Notes: a model not told the origin generated them from the sequence alone. A stretch of DNA of 63,875 nt from Bacteroidota bacterium (GCA_029573495.1 JAKQEI010000160.1:1-63875); one strand, 5' to 3'. Shown: positions 9,276 through 19,079, counted from the first letter of the stretch. Translations and numbers: made by a program.

Positions 9276-12266
9276 ATGTTAACCTCTCGCATTACCGCCG
9301 TCCTCTGGTCATGGCTCCCCATGATCGCACTCCATGCCCAGGTCGTCATCAATGAGGGAAGCAGCCGGAACTACCGCACTGTGGCTGATGAGAACGGCGA
9401 GTACCACGATTGGGTGGAGCTGTACAACACCACCGACCAGTGGGTGAACCTGGAAGGATACAGTCTATCCGACGACAGCACGAACACGACGATGTGGACC
9501 TTCCCGGCCATGGGCATCGCCCCGCATGGCTATCTGGTGGTGTTCTGCAGCGGCCTCGACCGACAGCCGCGACCGGGACAAACAACCGTGGCGGCGATCC
9601 AGGACCATACGCCCACGGTCGGCTGGAACACGCACCCGTTCGCCGTTCCATTCACCTGGAACGGTGTTTCGAACATCCTGATCGAGGTCTGCTCGGTGAA
9701 CGGGACCGGCTTCGCGCTGAACTCGGTGCTCAACCAGACCACCACCCCCTTCCTTTCCACCACCTGGGTGTTCTCCGATTCGGTGAACGCCGTCTGCGAG
9801 CAACGCGTGGGGAATGTCTCCGAACGACGTCCGGTGATCAAGCTCAATGGGATCACCATCGGTACCCCCGACTGGCAGAACAACATGGTGCAATACCCGG
9901 CACCCTACGGCAACTGGGCTGCCGGGTCGAGGCATGCCATGCTCTTCACCGCCGCGGAACTCAGCGCTGCCGGACTCGGCGCCGGCGACATCACCAGCCT
10001 TTCCTTCGATGTGGTGGAGCCCAATGGTGGCTTCTTCGACGAGATCGACATCCGACTCGGCCACGTGAACGATGAGGCGGTGAGTGCAGAGTTCATCCCT
10101 TGGTACGGAGCCTTCGAGTTCCACACCAATTTCGGTCTGCGTCGCGGTGGCGAATCGGTGTTCCTCTTCTCGCCCGCACAGCAGATGCTGAGCCGCCTCC
10201 GGGTGGAGCAGGAGTATCCCGGGCACAGTAATGGTCGCTGGCCCGACGGCTCCAACAACTCCTACCTGTTCGATGTTCCGACACCCGGAGCCAGCAACAG
10301 CGGCAGCGATCCGTACACGGCCTATGCCGGCACCCCGGTGATCGGCACCCCTTCGACCATCAGCACTGCGCCGCTCACCATCACGATCTCCAACCCGAAC
10401 ACGGGCACCAGTTCGATCCGCTACACGCTTGATGGCGGTGAACCCACCACCACGTCGGCTCTTTTCGTGGCACCTATCGCCATCAATACGAACACGGTCC
10501 TCCGTGCCCGGGCGTTCGCACCAGGTCGGCTTCCCAGCAAGGTGGCCACCGCATCCTACCTCATCAACCCCGACCACCATACGGCCGTCCTCTCCATCAG
10601 CACCAACGATGCCGACCTCAACGGCCCGGAAGGCATCTTCACGCGCTGGTGGCGCGATGATGAGATCCCGGCACATGTGGACTACTTCAACACCGATGGT
10701 ACGCTCGGCTTCTCCCAGCGCACCGGTATGCAGATGGACGGTGGCTTCGGCGGCAGCCGTTCACAACCGCAGCACTCCTTCCGGCTCGAACTGGACAATG
10801 GCGCACTTGGATCGGGAAGCGTGGACCTCCCGCTTATCCCGGACCGTCCGGAGCGGACACGATACAGCAGACTGTATCTGCGGAACGGCAGCAACCAACA
10901 CCTCTTCCTGCCGCACAAGGATGCCGCTCAGGTGCGGATGATGGCCGGGGCGACGAACGCATACTACTCCGCCTGGACACCAGTGACCGTGTACATCAAC
11001 GGACAGTACTTCGGACTTTATGAACTGCGCGAGAAGATCGACGCTGAGTACTTCAACACCCTGGAAGGCGCCGCCCTCGACTCCTTGGACCTGCTCACCG
11101 TGAGCTCCTGGGAAGGGCCGATGCTGCGTGCGAACGAAGGCAGCACCAACGGGTTCTGGCGGGATATCGCCGCCATGCGGGCGATGGACCCGGCCAGCTC
11201 CGACTATTGGGACCAGCTTGACCAGCGTTTCGACCTCACCTGGTACACCGACTACATCATCGGCCAGCAATGGATGGGCACCACCGACTGGCCCGTCAAT
11301 AATATCAAGCTGTTCCGCGCAGCGACCACCGGGAACCGTTGGCGCTTCTGCACCACCGACCTGGAGACCGCGCTCGCCCCGAACGGTCAGACCGACCATA
11401 CGTTCAATGCCTTGATCTATTCATCGGGTCAGGATCCGGAAGTGCCGTACACCGCCATCTGGCAGCGCAGCCTGGCCAACCCACGCTTCCACGACCACTA
11501 CATCAACCGCTTCGCCGATGTGATGAACAGCGCCTACCTCGATGACCGGCTGCAGGGCATTGCGGAGGAGATGTACGATCTCACACGCCACGACATGGCC
11601 GATCAACTATACCGCTGGCGAGGAACGGACACCACGGCATTGCTGCTGGCCTACGAAGGCTTCGACCAATCCTTCCGGGATGAGCTCGCATTGCGGACAC
11701 CCGTGGTGCGCGATGATATCCAGCAGTTCTTCAACCTTCCGCGCCAGGTGGATGTGACCTTGAACGTCATCCCCGAGGGCGCCGGTACCATCCCCATCAG
11801 CACGCTGCGCCCTGACTCCTACCCCTGGGAGGGGGTGTACTTCGATGGGGTCCCGGTGGGCATCACCGCCGAAGCCGCACCTGGATATGTCTTCCACCAC
11901 TGGGAACAGAACGGCCTCATCGCCGATACGCTGCAGGCCGCCTTCCTCGACACCTTGACCGCCGACGCGATCCACTTCATCGCCCATTTCGAACCGGTCG
12001 GCATCGGCATCCACGAGCTCGATGAGGACCATTTCACGCTTTATCCCAACCCCACTTCGGGCAATTTGATGCTCACCACGGACGTGGCCGTTGACCAGCC
12101 ACTGCAGTACCGCATCGTCGATCTCCGCGGTGTGCTCGTGATGGAAGGCAGCATTCCCGCTCGACAACGCTTCGCGTTGGATGTTTCGCCCATCGCGGAA
12201 GGCAGCTACCAGCTGTGGATCCTGTCCGGTGACCATCGTGAGGTGCATCCGTTCGTGAAACGATAG
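9276..12266 (+). CDS. CotH-kinase/lamin-tail/chitobiase-C secreted protein with T9SS type A tail (copy 1)
   Basis: The protein has 996 residues. In order: Sec signal (about 1-22), lamin-tail domain (VINEGSSRN ... HDWVELYN ... YSLSDDS, about 24-120), a second beta domain, a chitobiase-C-like domain (about 345-425, SIRYTLDGGEPT), a CotH-like kinase domain (about 480-790, with YINGQYFGLYELREK and the Asp-containing TTDLETALAPNGQTDHTFNA), a beta domain, and a T9SS type A sorting domain (about 915-996, FTLYPNPTSGNLML). CotH-fold proteins include atypical kinases that phosphorylate surface proteins. Here the whole protein is predicted to be exported through T9SS to the cell surface. A tandem paralogue follows 54 bases downstream. 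Confidence 0.88.
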   Translation: MLTSRITAVLWSWLPMIALHAQVVINEGSSRNYRTVADENGEYHDWVELYNTTDQWVNLEGYSLSDDSTNTTMWTFPAMGIAPHGYLVVFCSGLDRQPRPGQTTVAAIQDHTPTVGWNTHPFAVPFTWNGVSNILIEVCSVNGTGFALNSVLNQTTTPFLSTTWVFSDSVNAVCEQRVGNVSERRPVIKLNGITIGTPDWQNNMVQYPAPYGNWAAGSRHAMLFTAAELSAAGLGAGDITSLSFDVVEPNGGFFDEIDIRLGHVNDEAVSAEFIPWYGAFEFHTNFGLRRGGESVFLFSPAQQMLSRLRVEQEYPGHSNGRWPDGSNNSYLFDVPTPGASNSGSDPYTAYAGTPVIGTPSTISTAPLTITISNPNTGTSSIRYTLDGGEPTTTSALFVAPIAINTNTVLRARAFAPGRLPSKVATASYLINPDHHTAVLSISTNDADLNGPEGIFTRWWRDDEIPAHVDYFNTDGTLGFSQRTGMQMDGGFGGSRSQPQHSFRLELDNGALGSGSVDLPLIPDRPERTRYSRLYLRNGSNQHLFLPHKDAAQVRMMAGATNAYYSAWTPVTVYINGQYFGLYELREKIDAEYFNTLEGAALDSLDLLTVSSWEGPMLRANEGSTNGFWRDIAAMRAMDPASSDYWDQLDQRFDLTWYTDYIIGQQWMGTTDWPVNNIKLFRAATTGNRWRFCTTDLETALAPNGQTDHTFNALIYSSGQDPEVPYTAIWQRSLANPRFHDHYINRFADVMNSAYLDDRLQGIAEEMYDLTRHDMADQLYRWRGTDTTALLLAYEGFDQSFRDELALRTPVVRDDIQQFFNLPRQVDVTLNVIPEGAGTIPISTLRPDSYPWEGVYFDGVPVGITAEAAPGYVFHHWEQNGLIADTLQAAFLDTLTADAIHFIAHFEPVGIGIHELDEDHFTLYPNPTSGNLMLTTDVAVDQPLQYRIVDLRGVLVMEGSIPARQRFALDVSPIAEGSYQLWILSGDHREVHPFVKR

Positions 12267-12297
12267 ACCGCTGCTCGTTCCGCGTGGTGGGAAGCAC

Positions 12298-12305
12298 GAT
12301 CTTTG
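12298..12305 (+). promoter_or_regulatory. Bacteroidota -7 promoter element (GATCTTTG)
   Basis: GATCTTTG matches the TAnnTTTG consensus except for its first base and lies 15 bases before the ATG at 12321. It suggests that the second CotH gene has its own promoter in the short spacer between the two paralogues. Confidence 0.4.
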
Positions 12306-12320
12306 TCGCCCTCCGTCACC

Positions 12321-15300
12321 ATGCCGCGTTCCATCCACGGGATCCTTCTCGTCCTGATCACTTGTCTGTCCACCGGGCTCAGCGCCCAGCTCGTTATCAA
12401 TGAGGCGAGCAGCCGCAACGCCCATACGCTGTCCGATGCGACGGGCGACCATCATGATTGGGTGGAACTTTACAACGCCGGGACCGGACCGGTCGACCTC
12501 GCCGAGTATCGATTGAGCGACGACAGCGCTGATGTGGTGGGTTGGAACCTGCCCAATGTGATGCTGGAACCCGGCGGTTACCAGGTCATCTTCTGCAGCG
12601 GCCTCGATCGCGTTCCGGAAGCAGGCATGCACCATGTGCTCCATGCGAACGACTTCGTTCCCATGGCCGGTTGGAACGCACATACGCTCACCGACCCGAT
12701 CGCCTGGGACGGCAGTTCCAACCTGATGATCAGCTCCTGCGGCCTGCGCGGGGACATGGGCGGGCTGTTGAACGCGGTGTTCCACAATACCACCACCTCC
12801 TTCCTGTCGAGCGCCACGGTCTATTGTCCGGACCCCGCACGCACCTGCGGCATGCGTTACGGCGACCTCTCCCACCGCCGACCGGTGATGCGGATCAACG
12901 GCATGACCATCGGCACGAGCGACTGGCTCAACACCTTCGTGCAATTGCCTGCCCCGTATGCCAACTGGAACGGAGGTGCGAAACAGGCCTTCCTCATCCA
13001 TGCCGATGAGCTGCAGGCAGCCGGTGTGCTTCCAGGGCCCATCACCAGTCTCGGCTTCCAGGTCGTGAACCCGCACGGTGCCGAGCTCGAGCACCTGGAC
13101 GTCCACATGGCACTCACGACCGAGATGGAACTCTCGGCCACCTTCCGCCCCACGACCGGAAGTGATGAACTGCATGCGGACTTCAAGCTCGGCCGCAACG
13201 GAGAGCGGGTCTATCTTCTCGATGCGCAAGGCCAGCGCGTGGACAGCCTGTACGTGTTCCAACCCGGCCCCGATCAAAGCAACGGCCGCTCCCAGGACGG
13301 CGGCACAGACGACCGCCTCTTCACCAGTCCCACGCCGGGAAGCAGCAACGGCGCCGTGACCGCCTATACCGGGTCCGCCGCAACGCCGGTCATCGGCAGC
13401 GCACCGACCATGTCCGCCTCACCGATCACCGTGACGGTGTACGACCTGAACCCGGCACCGAGCGAAGTGCGCTATACCTTGAACGGAAGCGACCCTTCGC
13501 CCGCCTCGGCCCTGTACACCGGACCGATCACCGTGAGCAGCAATGCCGTGCTGAAGGTGAGGGCCTTCACACCCGGGCAGGCACCGAGCACCATTGCGGC
13601 GGCCTCCTACCTCATCGGTGTGCAGCACAGCACGTCCGTGATCTCCGTGGTGACCCCGCAGAGCGGCCTCACAGGCGCCGACGGGATCTTCACGAACTGG
13701 CAGGGTGATGACGAGGTGCGTGCGCATGTGGACTTCTTCCGACAGAACGGTGAGCTGCTCGCCTCCCAATACGCCGGCATGCAGGTGGACGGAGGTCTGG
13801 GTGGAAGTCGCGGTTTCCCCCAACATTCCTTCCGGCTTGAATTCGACAATGATGCGCTCGGCGACGGTCGCGTGGATGCGGTACTGATCCCGGACCGTCC
13901 GTTGCGTGCTCGATACAGCCGGATCTATCTGCGCAACGGCAGCAACCAGTGGCAGATCCTGCCGCACAAGGATGCGGCACAGGTGAAGATGATGGCTGCG
14001 GAGACGAACAGCTATTACGCCGCTTGGACACCCGCTACGGTCTACATCAACGGACAATACTTCGGCTTGTATGAGTTGCGCGAGAAGTACGATGACGAGT
14101 ACTTCCGCACGCTGGACGGCGCTGACCCGGGCTCGGTGGACCTGCTATCGGTGAGCGCATGGAACGGCTATGTGCTGCGACCCACCGAGGGCGAGGTCGA
14201 TCCCTTCTGGCAGGACATGGCCGCATTCCGGCTGCTCGATCCCACCCAGGTCGACTTCTGGGACCTGGCAGATGCCCACTTCGACCTCACCTGGTACACC
14301 GACTACATCATCGGCCAGCAGTGGATGGGCACGCGCGACTGGCCGCTGAACAACATCAAGCTCCACCGCTCCGATGTCACCGGCTTCAAATGGCGCTTCG
14401 CCAACGTGGACCTCGAGGTGGCCATGGCACCGAACGGCCAGTCGGACCACACCTTCAACGCGCTGACGTGGACGAACAACCAGCCCGAGGACATACCCTA
14501 CACCTACCTCTGGCAGCGCGCCATCGGGAACGACCGCTTCCACGATCACTTCATCAACCGCTTCGCCGATGTGATGAACAGTGCCTACCTCGATGACCGG
14601 ATCCTCGGCATCGCACAGGAGGCCTACGATCGCACACGTCCGGAGATGGGACGACAGTTCCAACGCTGGGGTGGGCCGGACACCACCTCCGCCCTGGCGC
14701 AGTTCGAGGCGGACCACGAAGCCTTCCTCAACGATCTTTCCCAGCGTACACCCGTGATGCGCGAAGACATCCGCGCCTTCTTCGACCTGCCGCGGGAAGT
14801 GGACGTGACCCTGAACGTCGTACCGGAAGGTGCAGGCAGCATCCGGATCAGCACCTTGCACCCGAGCTCTTATCCGTGGGAGGGTGTATACTTCGATGGT
14901 GTGCCCATCCGGATCGAAGCGTTGCCCAACCCGGGCCATGTCTTCAGCCACTGGACCTCCGAGGCGGTGATAGCAGACGCGCTCAACGCCTTGTTCCTTG
15001 ATACGCTCGCTGCTGATGCAGCGCTCTTCGAGGCGAACTTCCAACCGGACTTCCCAACGGGCCTGGAGGAAGGAACAAGCCCCTTGTTGACCGTGGCACC
15101 GAACCCCGCACGGGACATGCTCACCTTGGACACCCGCGCTTTTGATGACCCCACGGATCTGTGGTACGTCATCTCAGATCCGAGCGGTCGGCTGGTGGAC
15201 CAGGGCCGGCTGGTCGGTCAGGATCGCGCGACCATTCAACTGAAGGACCTCGCGACCGGCTCCTATCACCTGCGCGTGACGAACGGGAATGGGACCGGTG

Positions 15301-15326
15301 CGGTCGTGCGGTTCGCCAAATGGTGA
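12321..15326 (+). CDS. CotH-kinase/lamin-tail/chitobiase-C secreted protein with T9SS type A tail (copy 2)
   Basis: This 1,001-residue protein has the same domain order and nearly the same length as the preceding gene: signal peptide ending near LSAQ, lamin-tail domain (VINEASSRN ... HDWVELYN), chitobiase-C-like domain (EVRYTLNGSDPSPASALYTG), CotH domain (YINGQYFGLYELREKYDDE; NVDLEVAMAPNGQSDHTFNA) and a C-terminal T9SS type A domain (LLTVAPNPARDMLTLDT). Conservation is strongest in the CotH core. The last about 90 residues have diverged most, as expected for exchangeable sorting domains. ATG 12321 is preferred to TTG 12303 because it directly precedes the signal peptide. LOG-family gene 12 bases downstream. 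Confidence 0.88.
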   Translation: MPRSIHGILLVLITCLSTGLSAQLVINEASSRNAHTLSDATGDHHDWVELYNAGTGPVDLAEYRLSDDSADVVGWNLPNVMLEPGGYQVIFCSGLDRVPEAGMHHVLHANDFVPMAGWNAHTLTDPIAWDGSSNLMISSCGLRGDMGGLLNAVFHNTTTSFLSSATVYCPDPARTCGMRYGDLSHRRPVMRINGMTIGTSDWLNTFVQLPAPYANWNGGAKQAFLIHADELQAAGVLPGPITSLGFQVVNPHGAELEHLDVHMALTTEMELSATFRPTTGSDELHADFKLGRNGERVYLLDAQGQRVDSLYVFQPGPDQSNGRSQDGGTDDRLFTSPTPGSSNGAVTAYTGSAATPVIGSAPTMSASPITVTVYDLNPAPSEVRYTLNGSDPSPASALYTGPITVSSNAVLKVRAFTPGQAPSTIAAASYLIGVQHSTSVISVVTPQSGLTGADGIFTNWQGDDEVRAHVDFFRQNGELLASQYAGMQVDGGLGGSRGFPQHSFRLEFDNDALGDGRVDAVLIPDRPLRARYSRIYLRNGSNQWQILPHKDAAQVKMMAAETNSYYAAWTPATVYINGQYFGLYELREKYDDEYFRTLDGADPGSVDLLSVSAWNGYVLRPTEGEVDPFWQDMAAFRLLDPTQVDFWDLADAHFDLTWYTDYIIGQQWMGTRDWPLNNIKLHRSDVTGFKWRFANVDLEVAMAPNGQSDHTFNALTWTNNQPEDIPYTYLWQRAIGNDRFHDHFINRFADVMNSAYLDDRILGIAQEAYDRTRPEMGRQFQRWGGPDTTSALAQFEADHEAFLNDLSQRTPVMREDIRAFFDLPREVDVTLNVVPEGAGSIRISTLHPSSYPWEGVYFDGVPIRIEALPNPGHVFSHWTSEAVIADALNALFLDTLAADAALFEANFQPDFPTGLEEGTSPLLTVAPNPARDMLTLDTRAFDDPTDLWYVISDPSGRLVDQGRLVGQDRATIQLKDLATGSYHLRVTNGNGTGAVVRFAKW

Positions 15327-15338
15327 TAACATCGCAGG

Positions 15339-16109
15339 ATGGCGGAACCCAAGGACAATAGACACATCGACCTCAACTTCCTCGCGGGCCCTCGTTCGCG
15401 CTGGAAGGAATTCCGGAACGTGCTCCAGATCGCCATGGAGTTCATCTACGGCTTCCGTCGACTGCACTTCGTGGGTCCCTGTGTCACCTTCTTCGGCAGT
15501 GCACGCTTCAAGGAGGATCATCCCTACTACGAGGCCGCACGCGAACTGGCCCGCCGCGTTGGTCGGGTGGGCTTCACCATCATGACGGGTGGTGGACCCG
15601 GCATCATGGAGGCGGCCAACCGGGGTGCGCAGGACGTGGGCGCCCGGAGCGTCGGTTGCAACATCGTCCTGCCGCATGAGCAGTCCGCCAACCCATACCT
15701 CGACGAGAGCCTGCTCTTCGAACGCTTCTTCGTCCGCAAGGTGCTGCTGGTGAAGTACAGCATCTGTTTCGTGGTGATGCCTGGTGGTGCCGGCACGGTC
15801 GATGAGCTCTTCGAGACCATCACGCTCATCCAGACCGGCAAGGTGAAGGATTTCCCGATCCTGCTCTATGGCAGGGATTATTGGGCCCCCACGCTCGCGC
15901 AGATCGACCGCATGGTGGAAGAAGGGACCATCGGTCGGGAGGAACTGAGATTCCTGACGCTCGTCGACAGCATCGATGAGGCCACCACCTTCCTGCAGGA
16001 ACAGCTTGTGACCATGTGGCAGCGCTCCCAACGGCGCCGGGACCGGCCGTCCTGGTGGTTCCTGGAGCGCGCTGTTAAGGAAAGGTTACCGGAGAGGTCC
16101 GGCGTGTAA
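15339..16109 (+). CDS. LOG-family Rossmann-fold protein (TIGR00730 type, putative nucleotide 5'-monophosphate phosphoribohydrolase)
   Basis: The 256-residue protein has both LOG signature motifs: GGGPGIME (residues 84-91) and PGGAGTVDE (148-156). In characterised members these residues bind the phosphoribosyl moiety and catalyse release of free base from cytokinin riboside monophosphate or AMP. The bacterial role is often unknown; nucleotide salvage is the conservative reading. It follows the second CotH gene by 12 bases and may be co-transcribed with it. Its 3' end overlaps the first pair of a repeated regulatory-looking motif belonging to the next gene. Confidence 0.9.
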   Translation: MAEPKDNRHIDLNFLAGPRSRWKEFRNVLQIAMEFIYGFRRLHFVGPCVTFFGSARFKEDHPYYEAARELARRVGRVGFTIMTGGGPGIMEAANRGAQDVGARSVGCNIVLPHEQSANPYLDESLLFERFFVRKVLLVKYSICFVVMPGGAGTVDELFETITLIQTGKVKDFPILLYGRDYWAPTLAQIDRMVEEGTIGREELRFLTLVDSIDEATTFLQEQLVTMWQRSQRRRDRPSWWFLERAVKERLPERSGV

Positions 16110-16143
16110 CGGATCGTTAACACGGGATCAAGGAGCAGGTAAC
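16074..16143 (+). promoter_or_regulatory. Cluster of TTAAC-like half-sites in 11-bp steps (candidate Pho-box-like operator)
   Basis: Half-sites TTAAG (16075), TTACC (16086), GTAAC (16106), TTAAC (16117) and GTAAC (16139) precede the TonB receptor. Spacings are 11, 20, 11 and 22 bases, so two perfect 11-bp direct repeats and a fifth site two helical turns on. OmpR/PhoB-class regulators bind such tandem repeats, and TTAACA repeats mark phosphate-starvation promoters in some other bacteria. Seen: the spacing. Inferred: regulation by a PhoB-like protein. The first two sites lie inside the end of the LOG gene. Confidence 0.4.
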
Positions 16144-16194
16144 AGCCCGAGCGGACTTTTGCGGCGCGAACACCAGCCTCGTTCGCCCTTCGCG

Positions 16195-19005
16195 ATGGCC
16201 CGTCAACTACTCGTTCTCGTAGCAGTCCTCCTCACCGCCATCGCCGCAGCGCAGAAAGGCACGGTCGCCGGCACCATCACCTCGAATGAGGGCGGCTCGG
16301 TGCAACCCATGCCCTTCGTGAACGTGGCCATCAAAGGGACCACCATCGGCGGTACCACGGACCTCGATGGCAAGTTCAGCTTCGAGGTGGAGCCCGGCGC
16401 GCATGTGCTGTCGGTGAGCTTCGTTGGATACGAACCCGTGGAGCGTCCCGTGGTCGTGACCGCCGGACAGCGCACCCTGGCCGATGTGGACATGAAGACC
16501 CAGGGCGTGGATATCAAGGAGTTCGAAGTGGTGAAGGTGAAACGGACCGAGACCGAAGGCGCCGTGGTGATGGAGACCCGCAAGAGCGAGCAGGTGGTGA
16601 ACGGCATGAGCCGCGAGCAGATCGGCAAGAGCCAGGACCGCACCGCCGGCGATGTGGTGAAGCGGATACCGGGGGTGACCATGGTGGGGGACCGCTTCGT
16701 GATGATCCGTGGACTGGCTGACCGCTACAACACGGTGATGTTGAACGACGTGATCGCACCGAGCCTGGAACCGGACAAGCGCGCCTTCAGCTTCGACATC
16801 CTTCCCAGCGGAGCGCTTGACCGGGTCATGGTCTATAAGACCGGTGCACCTGAACTACCGGGAGAGTTCGCCGGTGGGGTGATCAAGTTGCATACGGTGA
16901 ACGCTCCTGCGGAGAACGTGACCCGGGTGGACCTGAGCGGTTCCTTCCGCAACGGCACAACCTTCAACGACTTCATCAGTGGTGGGAAGAGCTCGACCGA
17001 TGCCCTTGGGTTCGACGACGGGTTGCGCTCCCTGCCTTCAAGCTTCCCGGGCAATCTGTACAACACCACACCCACTGGCTTGACCAATGCGGGTCGCAGC
17101 CTTGCCAACAACTGGGGCACCACTCGATCCACCGCCATGCCCGACCAACGATTCGGCCTGTTCCTTACCCGCCGCTTCGGAAAGGATGGGGCGAGGGTCA
17201 CTGGCGGTAACGTCACCAGCATCGGATACAGCAATACCCGGCTGGCGTACACCGCCCAGAACTTCAACTACAACAGCTTCGACCCGAACACCCAGCGCGC
17301 GGATACCATTTACAGTTACAACGACAACGAGAACATCGCCCAGGTGCGTGTGAGCATCCTGAACAACGCGAGCCTGCTCATCGGTGGAAAGACCAAACTG
17401 GAGTTCCGCAACCTCTTCACCCAGCAGGGCACCGACCAGACCACCGTGCGGACCGGTCGTAACCTGGAGGAGGGCTTCGAGGTGCGGAACTACGCCCTGC
17501 GTTACCAGCAACGCACGGTGTACAGCGGTCAGCTCCACGGCGAGCATGACCTCACGACCGATGTGAACAAGCTGAGCTGGACCGCGGGTTACGCCCTGGC
17601 CCTGAGCAAGGAGCCCGACTTCCGCCGGGTGCGGACCGTCCGCGACATCAACACCCAGGACGCCAACACGCCGTTCCGCGTGGTGATCCCGCCCGGTGCC
17701 GCCACCCTTGACGCTGGTCGCTTCTTCTCCAACATGGATGAAACGGTGATGACCGGCAAGCTCGACTATGAACACACCCTGAGCGGCGCCACGAACAGCG
17801 TCACGTTCCGCGTGGGCACCTTCCTGGAACAGAAGGACCGCACCTTCAGCGCCCGCTGGATGTCCTTCCGCGCGGCCAACAGCAGCAACTTCGACCATGA
17901 CCTCACCCTGCTGCCGCTGACGGAGATCTTCAGCGCCGGCAACATCAACAACACCACGGGCTTCAAACTGGAGGAAGGCACGAACCCGAGCGACCGCTAC
18001 ACCGCCGCCAATACCCTGGTGGCCGGATACGCCGGCGCCACGATCAAGTTGGGTACCGCCACCGTGATCAGCACCGGGGTGCGTGCCGAGCATAATACCC
18101 AGACACTGAACAGTGCCACAGTCGGCGGGAACCGGGTGAACGTGAACAACGTGGTATTGAGCATCCTTCCCTCGCTCAACGCTTCATACAAGGTCACGGA
18201 TCGCGCGCAGGTGCGCATCGCCTACGCCAGCACCGTCAACCGTCCCGAGTTCCGCGAACTGGCGCCTTTCGCCTTCTACGACTTCAGCCTGAACAATGTG
18301 CTCCGCGGGAACGAGGCGGTGAAGACCGCAAGTATCCAGAACTATGATGTGCGGTATGAGTTCTATCCGAGCATGAGCGAGCTCATCAGCGTAGGCGTGT
18401 TCTACAAGCAGTTCAAGGACCCGATCGAGATGTTCTTCCTGCCCGGCGCCGGCTCGGGTGGCACACGCAACTTCACCTTCGGCAACGCCATCAGTGCCAA
18501 CAGTCTCGGTGCCGAGGTGGAGCTCCGCCGTTCCTTCAACACGCTCTTCACCGAGGGCTTCCTGAGCAAGCTGGGCGTGATGTTCAACGCGGCTTATGTG
18601 AAGACCACCGTGCAGCTGGGTGAACGTGCCGCTGGCCAGGCGAAGGAGCGCCCGCTCATGGGACAGTCCCCCTATATTGTGAACGTCGGCCTCTACTACC
18701 AGGACACCGAGCGCAAGCTTCAGTACAACGTGCTCTACAATGTGATCGGGCCGCGCCTGTTCGCTGTGGGCACCTATGGCACCCCGGACGTGTACGAGAT
18801 GCCGCGCAACGTGGTGGACATCGCCCTCACGAAAGGGCTCGGCAAGCGGCTCGAATTGAAGGTGGCCGCGCAGGACATCCTGAACCAACGCGTGCGCCTG
18901 GTGCAGGATTCGAACGGCAGCGGTGCCATCGACGGGCAGGATCAGGACATCCTGACCTATCGCCGCGGCGCCTACTTCACCGTGGGCTTCGGCCTCCGGT
19001 TCTGA
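16195..19005 (+). CDS. TonB-dependent outer-membrane receptor with CarboxypepD-reg-like domain
   Basis: This 936-residue protein has a signal peptide (about 1-20, cleaved near IAAAQ), a carboxypeptidase-regulatory-like beta-sandwich (about 22-105), a plug domain (about 125-245, with RIPGVTMVGDRFVMIRGLAD) and a long beta-barrel ending in the aromatic terminus VGFGLRF. It imports a ligand across the outer membrane using TonB energy. The paired lipoprotein gene starts 160 bases downstream, after a strong hairpin. TTAAC-type repeats upstream hint at phosphate-responsive control, so the substrate could be phosphorus-related, but nothing in the protein proves it. ATG 16195 is chosen over TTG 16159 because it immediately precedes the signal peptide. 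Confidence 0.92.
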   Translation: MARQLLVLVAVLLTAIAAAQKGTVAGTITSNEGGSVQPMPFVNVAIKGTTIGGTTDLDGKFSFEVEPGAHVLSVSFVGYEPVERPVVVTAGQRTLADVDMKTQGVDIKEFEVVKVKRTETEGAVVMETRKSEQVVNGMSREQIGKSQDRTAGDVVKRIPGVTMVGDRFVMIRGLADRYNTVMLNDVIAPSLEPDKRAFSFDILPSGALDRVMVYKTGAPELPGEFAGGVIKLHTVNAPAENVTRVDLSGSFRNGTTFNDFISGGKSSTDALGFDDGLRSLPSSFPGNLYNTTPTGLTNAGRSLANNWGTTRSTAMPDQRFGLFLTRRFGKDGARVTGGNVTSIGYSNTRLAYTAQNFNYNSFDPNTQRADTIYSYNDNENIAQVRVSILNNASLLIGGKTKLEFRNLFTQQGTDQTTVRTGRNLEEGFEVRNYALRYQQRTVYSGQLHGEHDLTTDVNKLSWTAGYALALSKEPDFRRVRTVRDINTQDANTPFRVVIPPGAATLDAGRFFSNMDETVMTGKLDYEHTLSGATNSVTFRVGTFLEQKDRTFSARWMSFRAANSSNFDHDLTLLPLTEIFSAGNINNTTGFKLEEGTNPSDRYTAANTLVAGYAGATIKLGTATVISTGVRAEHNTQTLNSATVGGNRVNVNNVVLSILPSLNASYKVTDRAQVRIAYASTVNRPEFRELAPFAFYDFSLNNVLRGNEAVKTASIQNYDVRYEFYPSMSELISVGVFYKQFKDPIEMFFLPGAGSGGTRNFTFGNAISANSLGAEVELRRSFNTLFTEGFLSKLGVMFNAAYVKTTVQLGERAAGQAKERPLMGQSPYIVNVGLYYQDTERKLQYNVLYNVIGPRLFAVGTYGTPDVYEMPRNVVDIALTKGLGKRLELKVAAQDILNQRVRLVQDSNGSGAIDGQDQDILTYRRGAYFTVGFGLRF

Positions 19006-19018
19006 TACCATCGATCCG

Positions 19019-19057
19019 CATCAACGAAGCCCGGCATCACACCGGGCTTCATTGATG
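19019..19057 (+). terminator. Strong hairpin after the TonB receptor gene
   Basis: CATCAAcGAAGCCCGG (19019-19034) pairs with CCGGGCTTCaTTGATG (19042-19057), a 16-position stem with one mismatch and a 7-base loop. There is no long T run afterwards. The position, 14 bases after the receptor stop codon, fits a terminator or transcript-stabilising hairpin that separates receptor and lipoprotein expression. Confidence 0.75.
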
Positions 19058-19063
19058 AAGGAC

Positions 19064-19079
19064 TTAACCGATCCTTAAT
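19064..19079 (+). promoter_or_regulatory. TTAAC/TTAAT direct repeat, 11-bp spacing, before the lipoprotein gene
   Basis: TTAAC at 19064-19068 is followed by TTAAT at 19075-19079, exactly 11 bases apart, in the spacer between the receptor hairpin and the lipoprotein ATG at 19165. It mirrors the half-site cluster before the receptor, suggesting that both genes answer to the same regulator. This is inference from spacing only. Confidence 0.35.
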
